Assembly: GCA_016793565.1 (NCBI GenBank)
Contig: JAEUMA010000190.1
Coordinates: 1-11,241 of the forward strand
Length of the DNA stretch: 11,241 nt
Origin: Rhizobiaceae bacterium
GTDB lineage: Bacteria > Pseudomonadota > Alphaproteobacteria > Rhizobiales > Rhizobiaceae
Reading direction: 5' to 3'
The notes under the pieces are model-generated. The model searched no databases, had not been told where the DNA came from, and was given only the letters and a program-made list of their open reading frames with translations. The translations under genes were made by a program, and so were the position numbers. The stretch's first letter is position 1. The number at the start of each line of letters is the position of its first letter. Shown one piece after another: positions 1 through 7,456 of this stretch.

Positions 1-51
1 GACGAGCCGCCTTTTTTCGATAGACTGTCGACGTCACCGCCCTTCCCAGCC

Positions 52-771
52 ATGGCGAGGTTCTCTTTGCCGAGAGCACGATCTCATACCGAAAGCCATC
101 TCATCCAACGAATAGGCTGGCTGCGCGCGGCTATCCTGGGCGCGAACGACGGGATCGTGTCGACCGCGAGCCTGATCGTGGGAGTCGCGGCGGCGTCATC
201 CGGAAAGTCCGAGATTCTGGTCGCCGGTCTCGCCGGGCTGGTCGCAGGTGCCATGTCGATGGCCGCAGGCGAATACGTCTCGGTGAGTTCGCAGTCGGAC
301 ACCGAAAAGGCCGACCTCGAGCGTGAGCGCGCGGAGTTGGCGGCTGATCCGGACGCAGAGCTCCAGGAACTCGCCGGTTTCTATATTGCTCGGGGAGTTT
401 CTGAGCCAGTCGCCATGCAGGTGGCCCGCGAACTGACCGAGCGTGACGCGCTGGGAGCCCATGCCCGCGAAGAGCTGGGCATCACCGAGGCTCTGTCCGC
501 GCGACCGATCCAGGCCGCCCTCACCTCCGCCGCGACATTCGCCGTCGGAGCGGCCCTTCCGCTGCTCGTGGCCGTGCTAGTGCCCTTGCAAGGCATCCTT
601 CCCGCCGTCGCTGCGGCTTCTCTCGCCTTCCTCGCCCTACTCGGGGCGATTGGTGCAAAGGCCGGTGGATCGCCGCCGCTGAGGGCTTGCGTCCGGGTCG
701 CTTTCTGGGGCGCGGCGGCCTTTGCAGCGACGGCGGCGATCGGCGCGATTTTTGGCACCGTCGCGGGCTGA
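52..771 (+). CDS. VIT1/CCC1-family Fe2+/Mn2+ membrane transporter
   Basis: Predicted inner-membrane transporter moving ferrous iron and/or manganese out of the cytoplasm. The 239-residue length is usual for the bacterial family. Residues 21-45 carry the hallmark first helix (IGWLRAAILGANDGIVSTAS, with Asp33). The second helix (about 55-76) ends in GAMSMAAGEYVSV, with Met68, Met70 and Glu74. A hydrophilic, glutamate-rich segment (about 83-145, with Glu92, Glu95, Glu103 and Glu106) corresponds to the cytosolic metal-binding region of VIT1 proteins. Three more hydrophobic helices follow at about 157-179, 183-203 and 213-236. The ATG at 52 leaves a normal short N-terminus, but no clear Shine-Dalgarno precedes it. 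The gene converges on the minus-strand operon with only 28 bases between the two stops, and nothing links it to the importer. Family assignment is secure; the metal is not determined. Confidence 0.93.
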   Translation: MARFSLPRARSHTESHLIQRIGWLRAAILGANDGIVSTASLIVGVAAASSGKSEILVAGLAGLVAGAMSMAAGEYVSVSSQSDTEKADLERERAELAADPDAELQELAGFYIARGVSEPVAMQVARELTERDALGAHAREELGITEALSARPIQAALTSAATFAVGAALPLLVAVLVPLQGILPAVAAASLAFLALLGAIGAKAGGSPPLRACVRVAFWGAAAFAATAAIGAIFGTVAG

Positions 772-799
772 GGAGCCACGGTCAGGCGTTGATCGATTC

Positions 800-1651
800 T
801 CAGCGCGCCTGTTCGAAATAGTCGCCCAGCGCATCGCCCAGCAGGTTCATGCCGAGAATGAAGCCGGACACCGCGAGGCCGACTATGATGGCGAGCGATG
901 GCTGGATGGCGAGGTAATTCTGCGCTTCCCGCAGCATGGAACCGAAGGAGGGATCGGGCGGCTGCACGCCCAGCCCGAGAAAGCTTAGCGACGCCTCCCA
1001 CAGCACGGCCTGCGCACCGTCGAAGCTAGCGATCACCACCAGCGGGCCGGCCATGTTCGGCAGCACCTCGCTCCACAGGATGCGCATCTCGCCGGCGCCC
1101 AGGCCCCGCGCCGCCTGGATGAACTCACGGTCGCGCAACTGGATGGCGACGCTGCGCGAAACCCGCGCGAAGTCGGGAATGGCAGCAAGGCCGACCGCCA
1201 CCATGGCGTTGGTGAGGGACGGGTTCAGCAGCGCGACGATGACGATCGCCACCAGGATTGTCGGAAAGCCCTGTAGGATCTCAACCACCCGCGAAACGAC
1301 GAGGTCGATCAAGCCGCCACGGCCGCCGGCGAACAGGCCGAGCGCGGTGCCGGCGATCCCGCCGATGAGCACGACGATCAGGAACGCCTGGCCGGCAACA
1401 CGCGAGGCGCCCAGCAGGCGGCTGAAGACGTCGCGGCCTAGCGGATCGGTGCCAAGCCAGTGCTCGGCACTCGGCCCTTGCAAAGCCATGGCAAGGTTTG
1501 TGTCGGTCATCGAATGCGGGGCGAAATGAGGTCCGAACACCGCCGACAGGAAGAACAGCGTCACCAACGCCAGGCCGAGCGGCGAGCGGCGTATGAGGAA
1601 GCGCAGCAGGCCGGCATTGCCCCGGCGGCGGGTCTGTACCACCGCGCTCAT
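800..1651 (-). CDS. Dpp/Opp-type ABC transporter permease (DppC-like)
   Basis: Second inner-membrane permease of the peptide-type importer, 283 residues. A hydrophobic helix (about 23-43) is followed by the DppC/OppC signature HWLGTDPLGRDVFSRLL at 64-80. Core helices follow, with the cytoplasmic EAA coupling loop at about 175-200 (EFIQAARGLGAGEMRILWSE), which docks on the ATPases. The family C-terminal motif ASLSFLGLGVQPPDPSFGSM lies at 220-239 and the chain ends in NLLGDALGDYFEQAR. The open frame runs further upstream, to 2212, but that part has no permease character. The true start is the ATG at 1651, which overlaps the stop of the partner permease by 4 bases (ATGA) and has GAGG 5 bases ahead, implying translational coupling. 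It is the last gene of the operon, and no hairpin-plus-T-run terminator is visible after its stop. Confidence 0.94.
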   Translation of the reverse strand: MSAVVQTRRRGNAGLLRFLIRRSPLGLALVTLFFLSAVFGPHFAPHSMTDTNLAMALQGPSAEHWLGTDPLGRDVFSRLLGASRVAGQAFLIVVLIGGIAGTALGLFAGGRGGLIDLVVSRVVEILQGFPTILVAIVIVALLNPSLTNAMVAVGLAAIPDFARVSRSVAIQLRDREFIQAARGLGAGEMRILWSEVLPNMAGPLVVIASFDGAQAVLWEASLSFLGLGVQPPDPSFGSMLREAQNYLAIQPSLAIIVGLAVSGFILGMNLLGDALGDYFEQAR

Positions 1652-2592
1652 CGCGCCCTCACCCGCGGATCGATGAAGGCGTAGGCGATGTCGATAGCGA
1701 GGTTGACCAGTACGTAGCCGGCAGCGGTCACCAGCACCACGCCCTGCACCACGGGATAATCGCGGTTGAGCACAGCGTTCATGCCCAGCCGCCCGATGCC
1801 GGGAATGGAAAAGATCACCTCCACGACGATCGCGCCGGAAATGAGCACGCCGAGTTGCAGCCCGATGTAGGTAATGGTCGTGATCAGCGTGTTGGGCGCG
1901 ACGTGCCGCAGCAGGATCGACGAAGGCCTGACGCCTTTCGCGCGCGCGGTGTCGACATAGCCTTCGCGAAGCACCTCGATCGCGGCCACCCGCACGAAGC
2001 GCACCAGCGGCGGAACGAGGTAGATCGACAGGGTTACCACCGGCAGCACCATGGAACGCAGATTGCCGGAGACGCTTCGGGAAAGCGGAACGTAGCCTGC
2101 CGAGGGCAGAAGCTTGAGCCAGACCGACATGGTGATGATGAGGAGCAGGCCGACCCAGAAGCCTGGGACCGAGATGCCCAGCGTGACCAGCGCCGAGGTG
2201 GGACCGCTCCACCAGCGGTCTCGGTTCTGCGCCAGGATGAGACCGAGCGGGATGGCGACGATCACGGCGACCAGCATGCTGGTCAGCGCGAGCTGCAATG
2301 TCGGCGGCAGCGCTGCCGCCAACAGTTCATTGACGGGCTTGAAACTGAGATTGGACGTGCCGAGATTGCCGCTCAGCGTCTCACGCAGCCAGATGACGTA
2401 GCGGACAGCCGGCGGCTGGTCGAGGCCCATCTGGCGCGTGACCGCCTCGACGCGTTCCGGCGTCGCCATGTTGCCGAGCAGCACCGCCGCCGGATTGCCC
2501 GGCGCCAGCGCGGTCGCGAAGAACGCCAGCGCGCTGACGCAGAACAGCGTCACGATCGCGCCGGCGGCTCGCCCCAGCAGGAAAAATACCAT
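1648..2592 (-). CDS. Dpp/Opp-type ABC transporter permease (DppB-like)
   Basis: First permease subunit, 314 residues, the usual DppB length. The N-terminal helix (about 7-30) leads into the family motif APGNPAAVLLG (30-40). A periplasmic segment contains the conserved LGTSN (77-81). Helices lie at about 97-121, 133-158, 180-200, 240-265 and 283-305. The EAA loop is at 206-235 (EVLREGYVDTARAKGVRPSS), followed by VEVIFSIPGIGRLG at 257-270, which is diagnostic of DppB/OppB. The chain ends in AYAFIDPRVRAR, as in relatives. The ATG at 2592 has GGAGG only 3 bases upstream, a short spacing. It lies 62 bases after the binding-protein gene, with a hairpin in between, and shares an ATGA overlap with the next permease. 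It should pair with that permease as the transmembrane heterodimer. Confidence 0.94.
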   Translation of the reverse strand: MVFFLLGRAAGAIVTLFCVSALAFFATALAPGNPAAVLLGNMATPERVEAVTRQMGLDQPPAVRYVIWLRETLSGNLGTSNLSFKPVNELLAAALPPTLQLALTSMLVAVIVAIPLGLILAQNRDRWWSGPTSALVTLGISVPGFWVGLLLIITMSVWLKLLPSAGYVPLSRSVSGNLRSMVLPVVTLSIYLVPPLVRFVRVAAIEVLREGYVDTARAKGVRPSSILLRHVAPNTLITTITYIGLQLGVLISGAIVVEVIFSIPGIGRLGMNAVLNRDYPVVQGVVLVTAAGYVLVNLAIDIAYAFIDPRVRAR

Positions 2593-2607
2593 CCATCCGC
2601 CTCCAGA

Positions 2608-2635
2608 ATGCGGACGGCGCCAGCGCCGCCCGCAT
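2608..2635 (-). promoter_or_regulatory. GC-rich hairpin between binding-protein and permease genes
   Basis: Two 13-base arms (2608-2620 and 2623-2635) are complementary except at one position, which becomes a G-U pair in the minus-strand transcript. The two central bases are CA, so the real loop would be about 6 bases with the closing pairs open. It sits in the 62-base gap after the solute-binding protein stop and just ahead of the permease ribosome site. There is no T-run, so it is not a classical intrinsic terminator. In many binding-protein operons such a hairpin protects the upstream mRNA from 3' exonucleases or attenuates read-through, so that binding protein exceeds permease. That role is inferred here. 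Confidence 0.6.
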
Positions 2636-2654
2636 CGCTAGCGTTAGCCTAGCC

Positions 2655-4205
2655 TTACGGAACGACCTTGGTGTAGTCGTCGATGCCGCTCGGGCCGATA
2701 ACCAGCGCCTTGGCGCCTTCCGTCGACAGGAAGAACAGCGGCAGGTGGTTGACGGTGATCTGCGGCATCTCCTCCAGGATCAGCTTCTGCAGTTGCTGGT
2801 AAAGCTCGATCTGCTTGGCCGGGTCCAGCTCGGCGCCGGCGCGCTGGACGAGATCGGCATAGCCCTCCGGATTCCACTGGTTGACGTTCGCCGCCGGCGC
2901 GAGGTTCGGCGAGTTGAACATGCTCGCCGGGTCCTCCGGTCCGGTATTGAAGTTGTCGGTGGTGATGTCGTAGTCCGGCTTGTGCAGGACGCGGTCGAGC
3001 CACACCGTGACTTCCAGCTCGCGCACGGTCACTTGGTGGCCAAGGCGATTGAGGTTGTCCTGGAGGATCAGCGCCATCGACTTCAGCGTGTCGAAGCCCT
3101 GGATGGTGAGGATCTCCATCTTCAGCGGATTGTCCTTGGTGAAGCCCGCCTCGGCCAGCAGCGCCGCCGCCTTGTCAAGGTCGTAAGGATACATGGTGGC
3201 CGATTCCTGCAGATAGGTGGCCATTTCCGGCGGGACCGGGTTGATGGTCGGACGCGCGAAGCCGAACCACACCGTCTTGGCGTAGGTTTCGCGGTCGAAA
3301 GCATGCGCGAGAGCCTGTCGCACGCGCTTGTCGTCGAAAGGTGCCCGCTTGGTGTTGATGTTGAAGTTCTCGTAGAGGATGTAGGGCTTGGTCTGTAGCA
3401 CGCCGATGCCAGCGCCCTGCGCCTGGATCACGTCCTTGCCGTCGACCAGCGCAACCATGTGAAGCGTGCCGTCCTGCATGCCGGCGAGACGGGCCTGAGA
3501 ATCCGGCACGATGCGCCATTCGATCGCGCCCACTTGCGGCGCGTTGCGGTGTTCGGCGTAGCGCTCGACGCGGATACGGTCACCCGGTGCCCAGCTTGCG
3601 AACTTGAACGGTCCGGTGCCGATGGGCGCGGTGTTGATCTGCGGAACGTTGGCTTCCTTGACGATCTGGATGACGGCGAGGTTCGTCAGCAGTCCCGGCA
3701 CCGGATTGGCCAGCGTCAGCTTGACCGTATGATCGTCCAAGGCCTCGACGTTGGACAAGGCCACCAGTTGCGGCGCGAACGGGCTGCCGACATTCTTGTC
3801 CTGCACGCGCTTCAGCGAATAGACGACATCGGCCGCGGTGAAAGGTGAACCGTCGTGCCAGGTGACGCCGGGCTTGAGCTTGAAGGTCGCCGTCAGCCCG
3901 TCGGGCGCGATCTCCCAGCTGTCGGCGAGCATGGGGTCCGCCTTCAGCGTCTCGGGGTTGATGTAGACCAGCGCCTCGAACACCGTCGACCGGATCGTGT
4001 GGCGAAACACGTCGCTCGGCGACATCTGCGGGTCGAGCGTGTTGATGTCGCTGGAAATGCCAACCACCAGCTCGCTTTCCTGCGCCATGGCCGACAGACC
4101 GGAGCCCATCGCCACCGGCATCATCGTCGCCGCCGCCGAAGCGCCCAGCAGGCGAAGGAACTGCGCTCTGTTCATGATCATTCCGTTTGGACCCCGGTCT
4201 TGCAT
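2655..4205 (-). CDS. Peptide/nickel-type ABC transporter solute-binding protein (SBP_bac_5 family)
   Basis: Periplasmic receptor of the importer, up to 516 residues, normal for family 5. An export signal occupies about residues 12-41: NRAQFLRLLGAS, then a hydrophobic core, ending in SAMA before QES. The mature protein starts with ELVVGISSDINTLDPQ. The family signature is at about 93-130 (LADSWEIAPDGLTATFKLKP, then W-H-D-G-S-P-F-T-A-A-D-V-V-Y-S), and GTGPFKF lies at 196-202. Three starts are possible: ATG at 4205, with GGGAGA 7 bases ahead; ATG at 4181; and ATG at 4175, which has only GGA 6 bases ahead and gives a conventional signal peptide (506 residues). I chose 4205 for its better ribosome site. 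The signal resembles a Tat signal (N-R-R-x-F-L) but has Ala as the second residue of the pair, so Sec export is likely. The gene starts 3 bases after the ATPase stop. Ligand unknown. Confidence 0.93.
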   Translation of the reverse strand: MQDRGPNGMIMNRAQFLRLLGASAAATMMPVAMGSGLSAMAQESELVVGISSDINTLDPQMSPSDVFRHTIRSTVFEALVYINPETLKADPMLADSWEIAPDGLTATFKLKPGVTWHDGSPFTAADVVYSLKRVQDKNVGSPFAPQLVALSNVEALDDHTVKLTLANPVPGLLTNLAVIQIVKEANVPQINTAPIGTGPFKFASWAPGDRIRVERYAEHRNAPQVGAIEWRIVPDSQARLAGMQDGTLHMVALVDGKDVIQAQGAGIGVLQTKPYILYENFNINTKRAPFDDKRVRQALAHAFDRETYAKTVWFGFARPTINPVPPEMATYLQESATMYPYDLDKAAALLAEAGFTKDNPLKMEILTIQGFDTLKSMALILQDNLNRLGHQVTVRELEVTVWLDRVLHKPDYDITTDNFNTGPEDPASMFNSPNLAPAANVNQWNPEGYADLVQRAGAELDPAKQIELYQQLQKLILEEMPQITVNHLPLFFLSTEGAKALVIGPSGIDDYTKVVP

Positions 4206-4208
4206 GCT

Positions 4209-5249
4209 TCAGTCTCCCATTTTGGCTTGTGAAGGTTGTGGCGCCGCTCGCTCCGTCTCCCGGGCGGAAGCGAAAGGCGATGCGAAATGGCATGCGGCCA
4301 GGCGGCCGTTGCCGTGATCGGTGAGAGGCGGCTCCGTGCGCGAGCAGATTTCCTGCGCGATCGGGCAGCGCGTGTGGAAGCGGCAGCCGGCCGGAGGATA
4401 GATCGGGCTAGGCATGTCGCCTTCGATCGGCCGGACGGCACGGCCGCGCGCGGCCGGGTCGGGCAGCGGCACCGAGGCTAGTAGCGCCCGCGAATAGGGG
4501 TGCAGCGGCGCTTCATAAAAGGCGTCGGCGGGCGCGAGTTCCACCAGCTTGCCGAGATACATCACCCCCACCCGGTCGGAGACATGCCGCACGACGCCGA
4601 GATCGTGCGAGATGAACAGCATCGTCAGGCCGAGCTGTTCCTGCAGATCTTTGAGCAGGTTGAGGATCTGGGCCTGCACGGAAACGTCGAGCGCCGACAC
4701 CGGCTCATCCGCCACGATCAGCCGGGGCTCGAGCGCCAGCGCCCTGGCGATTCCGATCCGCTGGCGCTGTCCGCCGGACAGTTCGCGCGGCAGGCGCCCG
4801 GCGAAGGTCGGCGAAAGGCCGACCTGCTCCAGAAGCTCCGCGATGCGGGCGTCCTGTCTGGCGCGGCCGGACACCAACCCCTGAATGCTCAGCGCCTCTC
4901 GCAGGATCGTGCCGACCCGCTTACGGGGATTGAGGCTCGACATCGGATCCTGAAAGACGAGCTGGATGTTGCGGCGCATGGGACGCAATTCGCGCGTCGA
5001 GAGGCGAGCGATCTCCTGCCCGTCGAAGAGAATGCTGCCGTCGCTGGGCTCGGTCAGACGCGCCACGCAGCGCGCCAGCGTCGACTTTCCGCACCCCGAT
5101 TCGCCGACCAACCCCAGCGTCTCGCCTCTGCTCACCGCGAAACTGACATCGTCGACGGCGCGCAGCTCACGCGTCGCCCGCCGGAAGACGCTTTCGCGCA
5201 CGGGGAAGGTTTTCTTCAGGTTCTTGACGGTGACCAGCGGCGCGCTCAT
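4209..5249 (-). CDS. Dpp/Opp-type ABC transporter ATPase (DppF-like)
   Basis: Cytoplasmic ATPase powering the importer, 346 residues. Motifs in order: Walker A GESGCGKST (49-57), Q-loop Gln100 in FQDPMSSLNP, signature LSGGQ (157-161), Walker B LIVADEP (177-183), D-loop SALD (185-188) and switch His215. The C-terminal oligopeptide-transporter extension follows (MYLGKLVELAP, HPYSRALLASVP) with the four-cysteine pattern of these subunits (C289, C295, C302, C320). The N-terminus (LKKTFPVRESVFRR, then LRAVDDVSF) is typical of DppF. The open frame extends upstream to 5558, but that part is unrelated. The start is the ATG at 5249, overlapping the partner ATPase stop by 4 bases (ATGA), with AGGGGG 7 bases ahead. 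All catalytic residues are present. Confidence 0.95.
   Translation of the reverse strand: MSAPLVTVKNLKKTFPVRESVFRRATRELRAVDDVSFAVSRGETLGLVGESGCGKSTLARCVARLTEPSDGSILFDGQEIARLSTRELRPMRRNIQLVFQDPMSSLNPRKRVGTILREALSIQGLVSGRARQDARIAELLEQVGLSPTFAGRLPRELSGGQRQRIGIARALALEPRLIVADEPVSALDVSVQAQILNLLKDLQEQLGLTMLFISHDLGVVRHVSDRVGVMYLGKLVELAPADAFYEAPLHPYSRALLASVPLPDPAARGRAVRPIEGDMPSPIYPPAGCRFHTRCPIAQEICSRTEPPLTDHGNGRLAACHFASPFASARETERAAPQPSQAKMGD
4213..4218 (-). promoter_or_regulatory. Ribosome binding site for the binding-protein gene
   Basis: GGGAGA on the minus strand, 7 bases before the ATG at 4205. It is embedded in the last codons of the preceding ATPase gene, so translation of the two is probably coupled. 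It favours the longest of the three possible starts. Confidence 0.5.
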
Positions 5250-6259
5250 GCCGGCGCCCCCTGCCCCGCCAGCGAATGCCTCGCCGCCCCCGAGAGCCAG
5301 CAGCGCGCGGGATGGTCCGGACTGCCGGTGGCGGTCAGTTGCGGCTCGTCGGCACAACGGTCGAATGCGTAGTCGCAACGCGGACGGAAGGCGCATCCCA
5401 CTGGCCGCCCCTCGCTCAGCACAGGCGGCGCACCCTTGATCGAGGCCAGCCTGCGCACCTTGCCGCGATTGGCGGCCGGAATGGATGCGAGCAGGCCGGC
5501 GGTGTAGGGGTGCTGCGGATTGCGGAAGACGTCGGCGACCGGCCCGCTTTCGACACACTGCCCCGCATACATAACCAGCACGCGATCGGCGATCTCTGCG
5601 ACCACACCAAGGTCGTGCGTGATGAAGATGACGGCCATTCCGGTTTCGGCGCGCAGCCTGGCCAGAAGCAGTAGGATCTGCTTCTGCGTGGTGACGTCGA
5701 GCGCGGTGGTCGGTTCGTCGGCGATCAGGAGATCGGGATCACCCGCCAGGGCGAGCGCGATCATCGCGCGTTGACGCATGCCGCCGGAAAACTGGTGAGG
5801 ATAGGCGTCGATGCGCGTCTCCGGCTTCGGAATGCCGACTGCCGCCAGCAGTTCCAGCACGCGGGCCCGGCGCGCGGCCTTGCCGAGATCGGTGTGGATC
5901 GCCAGCGCCTCGTCGATCTGGGCGCTGATCCGGTGCAGCGGGTTGAGGCTGCTCATCGGGTCCTGAAAGATCATGGCGATGCGCGCGCCACGGATCTGGC
6001 GCATGGCGCGCTCGTCCAGGTCGAGCAGGTTGCGTCCGTCGAAGTCGATCGCTCCGGTAAGCCGGAAGCGGGGATCGGTTCGGTTGAGGCCGATGACCGA
6101 ACGCGCGGTGATGGTCTTGCCACAGCCGGACTCGCCGACGATGCACAAAAGTTCGCCGGCATCCAGCGAGAAGCTGAGGTCGCGGACCAGCGTCGTCGCT
6201 CCGGGCTCCCGCCCGAGCACGACGTCGAGGTTCCGCACATTCAGCAGCCGCTCGGCCAT
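5246..6259 (-). CDS. Dpp/Opp-type ABC transporter ATPase (DppD-like)
   Basis: Partner ATPase, 337 residues, expected to form the nucleotide-binding heterodimer with the DppF-like subunit. Walker A GESGCGKT (42-49), Q-loop Gln99 in FQDPMSSLNP, signature FSGGM (157-161), Walker B LLIADEP (177-183), D-loop TALD (185-188) and switch His215. The form FSGGMRQR and the GAPP segment (277-280) are typical of DppD/OppD. The C-terminal extension has Cys289, Cys295, Cys302 and Cys320, at the same numbers as in its partner. The start is the ATG at 6259: family homology begins there (MAERLLNVRNL), and the 31 codons further upstream run into the preceding enzyme gene in another frame. It begins 19 bases after that gene's stop and overlaps the next ATPase by ATGA. 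Confidence 0.95.
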   Translation of the reverse strand: MAERLLNVRNLDVVLGREPGATTLVRDLSFSLDAGELLCIVGESGCGKTITARSVIGLNRTDPRFRLTGAIDFDGRNLLDLDERAMRQIRGARIAMIFQDPMSSLNPLHRISAQIDEALAIHTDLGKAARRARVLELLAAVGIPKPETRIDAYPHQFSGGMRQRAMIALALAGDPDLLIADEPTTALDVTTQKQILLLLARLRAETGMAVIFITHDLGVVAEIADRVLVMYAGQCVESGPVADVFRNPQHPYTAGLLASIPAANRGKVRRLASIKGAPPVLSEGRPVGCAFRPRCDYAFDRCADEPQLTATGSPDHPARCWLSGAARHSLAGQGAPA

Positions 6260-6270
6260 CTGCGCCCGCG

Positions 6271-6277
6271 CCCTCCT
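6271..6277 (-). promoter_or_regulatory. Ribosome binding site for the DppD-like ATPase
   Basis: AGGAGGG on the minus strand, 11 bases before the ATG at 6259 and directly after the stop of the enolase-superfamily gene. It is a near-perfect Shine-Dalgarno with somewhat long spacing. It supports 6259 over the longer open frame. Confidence 0.6.
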
Positions 6278-6278
6278 A

Positions 6279-7454
6279 TCAGGCCGCAGACTGCGGCGGG
6301 AAAAGCAGCTTGCCCGCGACCCGGATTTCGACGTCCTGGCGGTACTGGACAAGCGCCTCCTCGTTGATCTTCACCCCGAGGCCGGGTCCGTCGGGGACAT
6401 GGATCTCGCCGTTGGCGTCCGGCACGATATGGCTGCTGGTCATATCGACGGCGAGTTGCTTCAGCGTCGTCGGATATTCGCAGATCACATGATCCTTGAG
6501 ACCGGCGAAAGGCTGCATCGAGGCGCTCAGCGCAAGGTTGGAGGTGAAGGTGTGGTTGATGTAGGTGACCCCTCGCGCCGCCGCATAGTCGGCCACCTCC
6601 TTGGCAGGCCACAGGCCGCCGATGCGGCCGCAGTCGATTTGGATGTAGCCGACGCGGCCGAAGTCGATCAGATGCTCCGCCATATGCCGGTTGTGGGCGG
6701 CCTCGCCGCCTGCGGTCTTGACGGTCTTCACACGCTCTCGCAGCCCGGCATAAGCGCGATAGGCGGAACCGTGGAAAGGCTCCTCGAAGAAAGTGACACG
6801 GTTGCGCTCCATCGCGTCGAGGCGCAGCGCCGCGGCGTCGACGTCCTCGCCGAAGATCTGCCCGGCATCGATCAAAAGGATGCCGTCGGGGCCGAGCCCT
6901 TCGCGAGCCGCTTCGAGATGGGCGACATCCCCGGCCAGCGACTGGCCGAACGGCGCCCAGCCGAACTTGGCTGCGCGGAAGCCGCGGCTGCGCATGTCCT
7001 TGGCGCGCTGCAGCGTGCCTTCCGGATCGCGGCCGAACAGCACTGAGGCGTAGGGAATCTTGGGATAGGCCGCGTCGTAGCCCAGCAGCTTCCAGCACGG
7101 CACGCCGCGCGCACGCCCCAGAAGATCCCACATCGCCATCTCGATCCCGGACCAGGTATGCGCGGCCTGGAGCAGATCCATGCTGTTGTAGGCCACCGTC
7201 GCCGACATGCGCAGGATGTCCGCCGGGCCGTCCAGCGTCTCGCCTAGAACCGAGTCCGAGACCGGCCGGCACGCCCCGTGCGACATCGGGCAGACGAAGG
7301 CCGCGATGGACGGTAGCGGCGCCGCCTCGCATTCGCCCCAGCCGACATGGCCTCCCCCCGCCACCCGCACGACTAGCGCATCCTGGCTGCCGTCGGCCTC
7401 GGTCGTCACCTCCGGCATCGCCAGATAGAAGAAATCCACGCTTTCGATTTTCAT
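6279..7454 (-). CDS. Mandelate racemase/muconate lactonizing enzyme family protein (enolase superfamily)
   Basis: Cytoplasmic Mg2+-dependent enzyme expected to abstract the proton alpha to a carboxylate (acid-sugar dehydratase, epimerase or cycloisomerase type); 391 residues, a full-length family member. The N-terminal capping domain is about 1-120 (HVGWGECEAAPLP at 36-48, WSGIEMAMWDLLG at 101-113). The barrel follows, with metal ligands Asp196 (LLIDAG), Glu224 (FFEEP) and Glu251 (GGE), and the Asp274/His301 pair (QIDCGRIGG, INHTF). The chain closes with PDGPGLGVKIN. The usual K-x-K on barrel strand 2 reads K163-F-G165, so the second lysine is absent, as in the truncated paralog at the right edge. 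Start: ATG at 7454, 2 bases after the M81 stop. A TTG at 7460 is in frame and would overlap the stop by 4 bases, but ATG is preferred. Substrate unknown. Confidence 0.9.
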   Translation of the reverse strand: MKIESVDFFYLAMPEVTTEADGSQDALVVRVAGGGHVGWGECEAAPLPSIAAFVCPMSHGACRPVSDSVLGETLDGPADILRMSATVAYNSMDLLQAAHTWSGIEMAMWDLLGRARGVPCWKLLGYDAAYPKIPYASVLFGRDPEGTLQRAKDMRSRGFRAAKFGWAPFGQSLAGDVAHLEAAREGLGPDGILLIDAGQIFGEDVDAAALRLDAMERNRVTFFEEPFHGSAYRAYAGLRERVKTVKTAGGEAAHNRHMAEHLIDFGRVGYIQIDCGRIGGLWPAKEVADYAAARGVTYINHTFTSNLALSASMQPFAGLKDHVICEYPTTLKQLAVDMTSSHIVPDANGEIHVPDGPGLGVKINEEALVQYRQDVEIRVAGKLLFPPQSAA

Positions 7455-7456
7455 AT

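Noticed and set aside
1..30. T-run at about 12-18 following GC-rich sequence, possibly the tail of a terminator of an upstream gene.
   Set aside because: Only part of any stem would lie inside the window, and no complementary arm is visible.
1652..2212. Upstream extension of the DppC-like frame to 2212 (470 codons).
   Set aside because: The extra part is antiparallel noise read through the other permease in another frame. The ATG at 1651 with the ATGA overlap and a ribosome site is the real start.
5250..5558. Upstream extension of the DppF-like frame to 5558.
   Set aside because: It overlaps the DppD-like ATPase in another frame and lacks ATPase character. The ATG at 5249 has an ATGA overlap and AGGGGG ahead.
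6279..7454. Calling the enolase-fold enzyme a dipeptide epimerase because of the peptide-type importer.
   Set aside because: Dipeptide epimerases keep K-x-K and a DxD motif near the C-terminus. Here the second lysine is glycine and an Asp/His pair of the mandelate racemase type is present.
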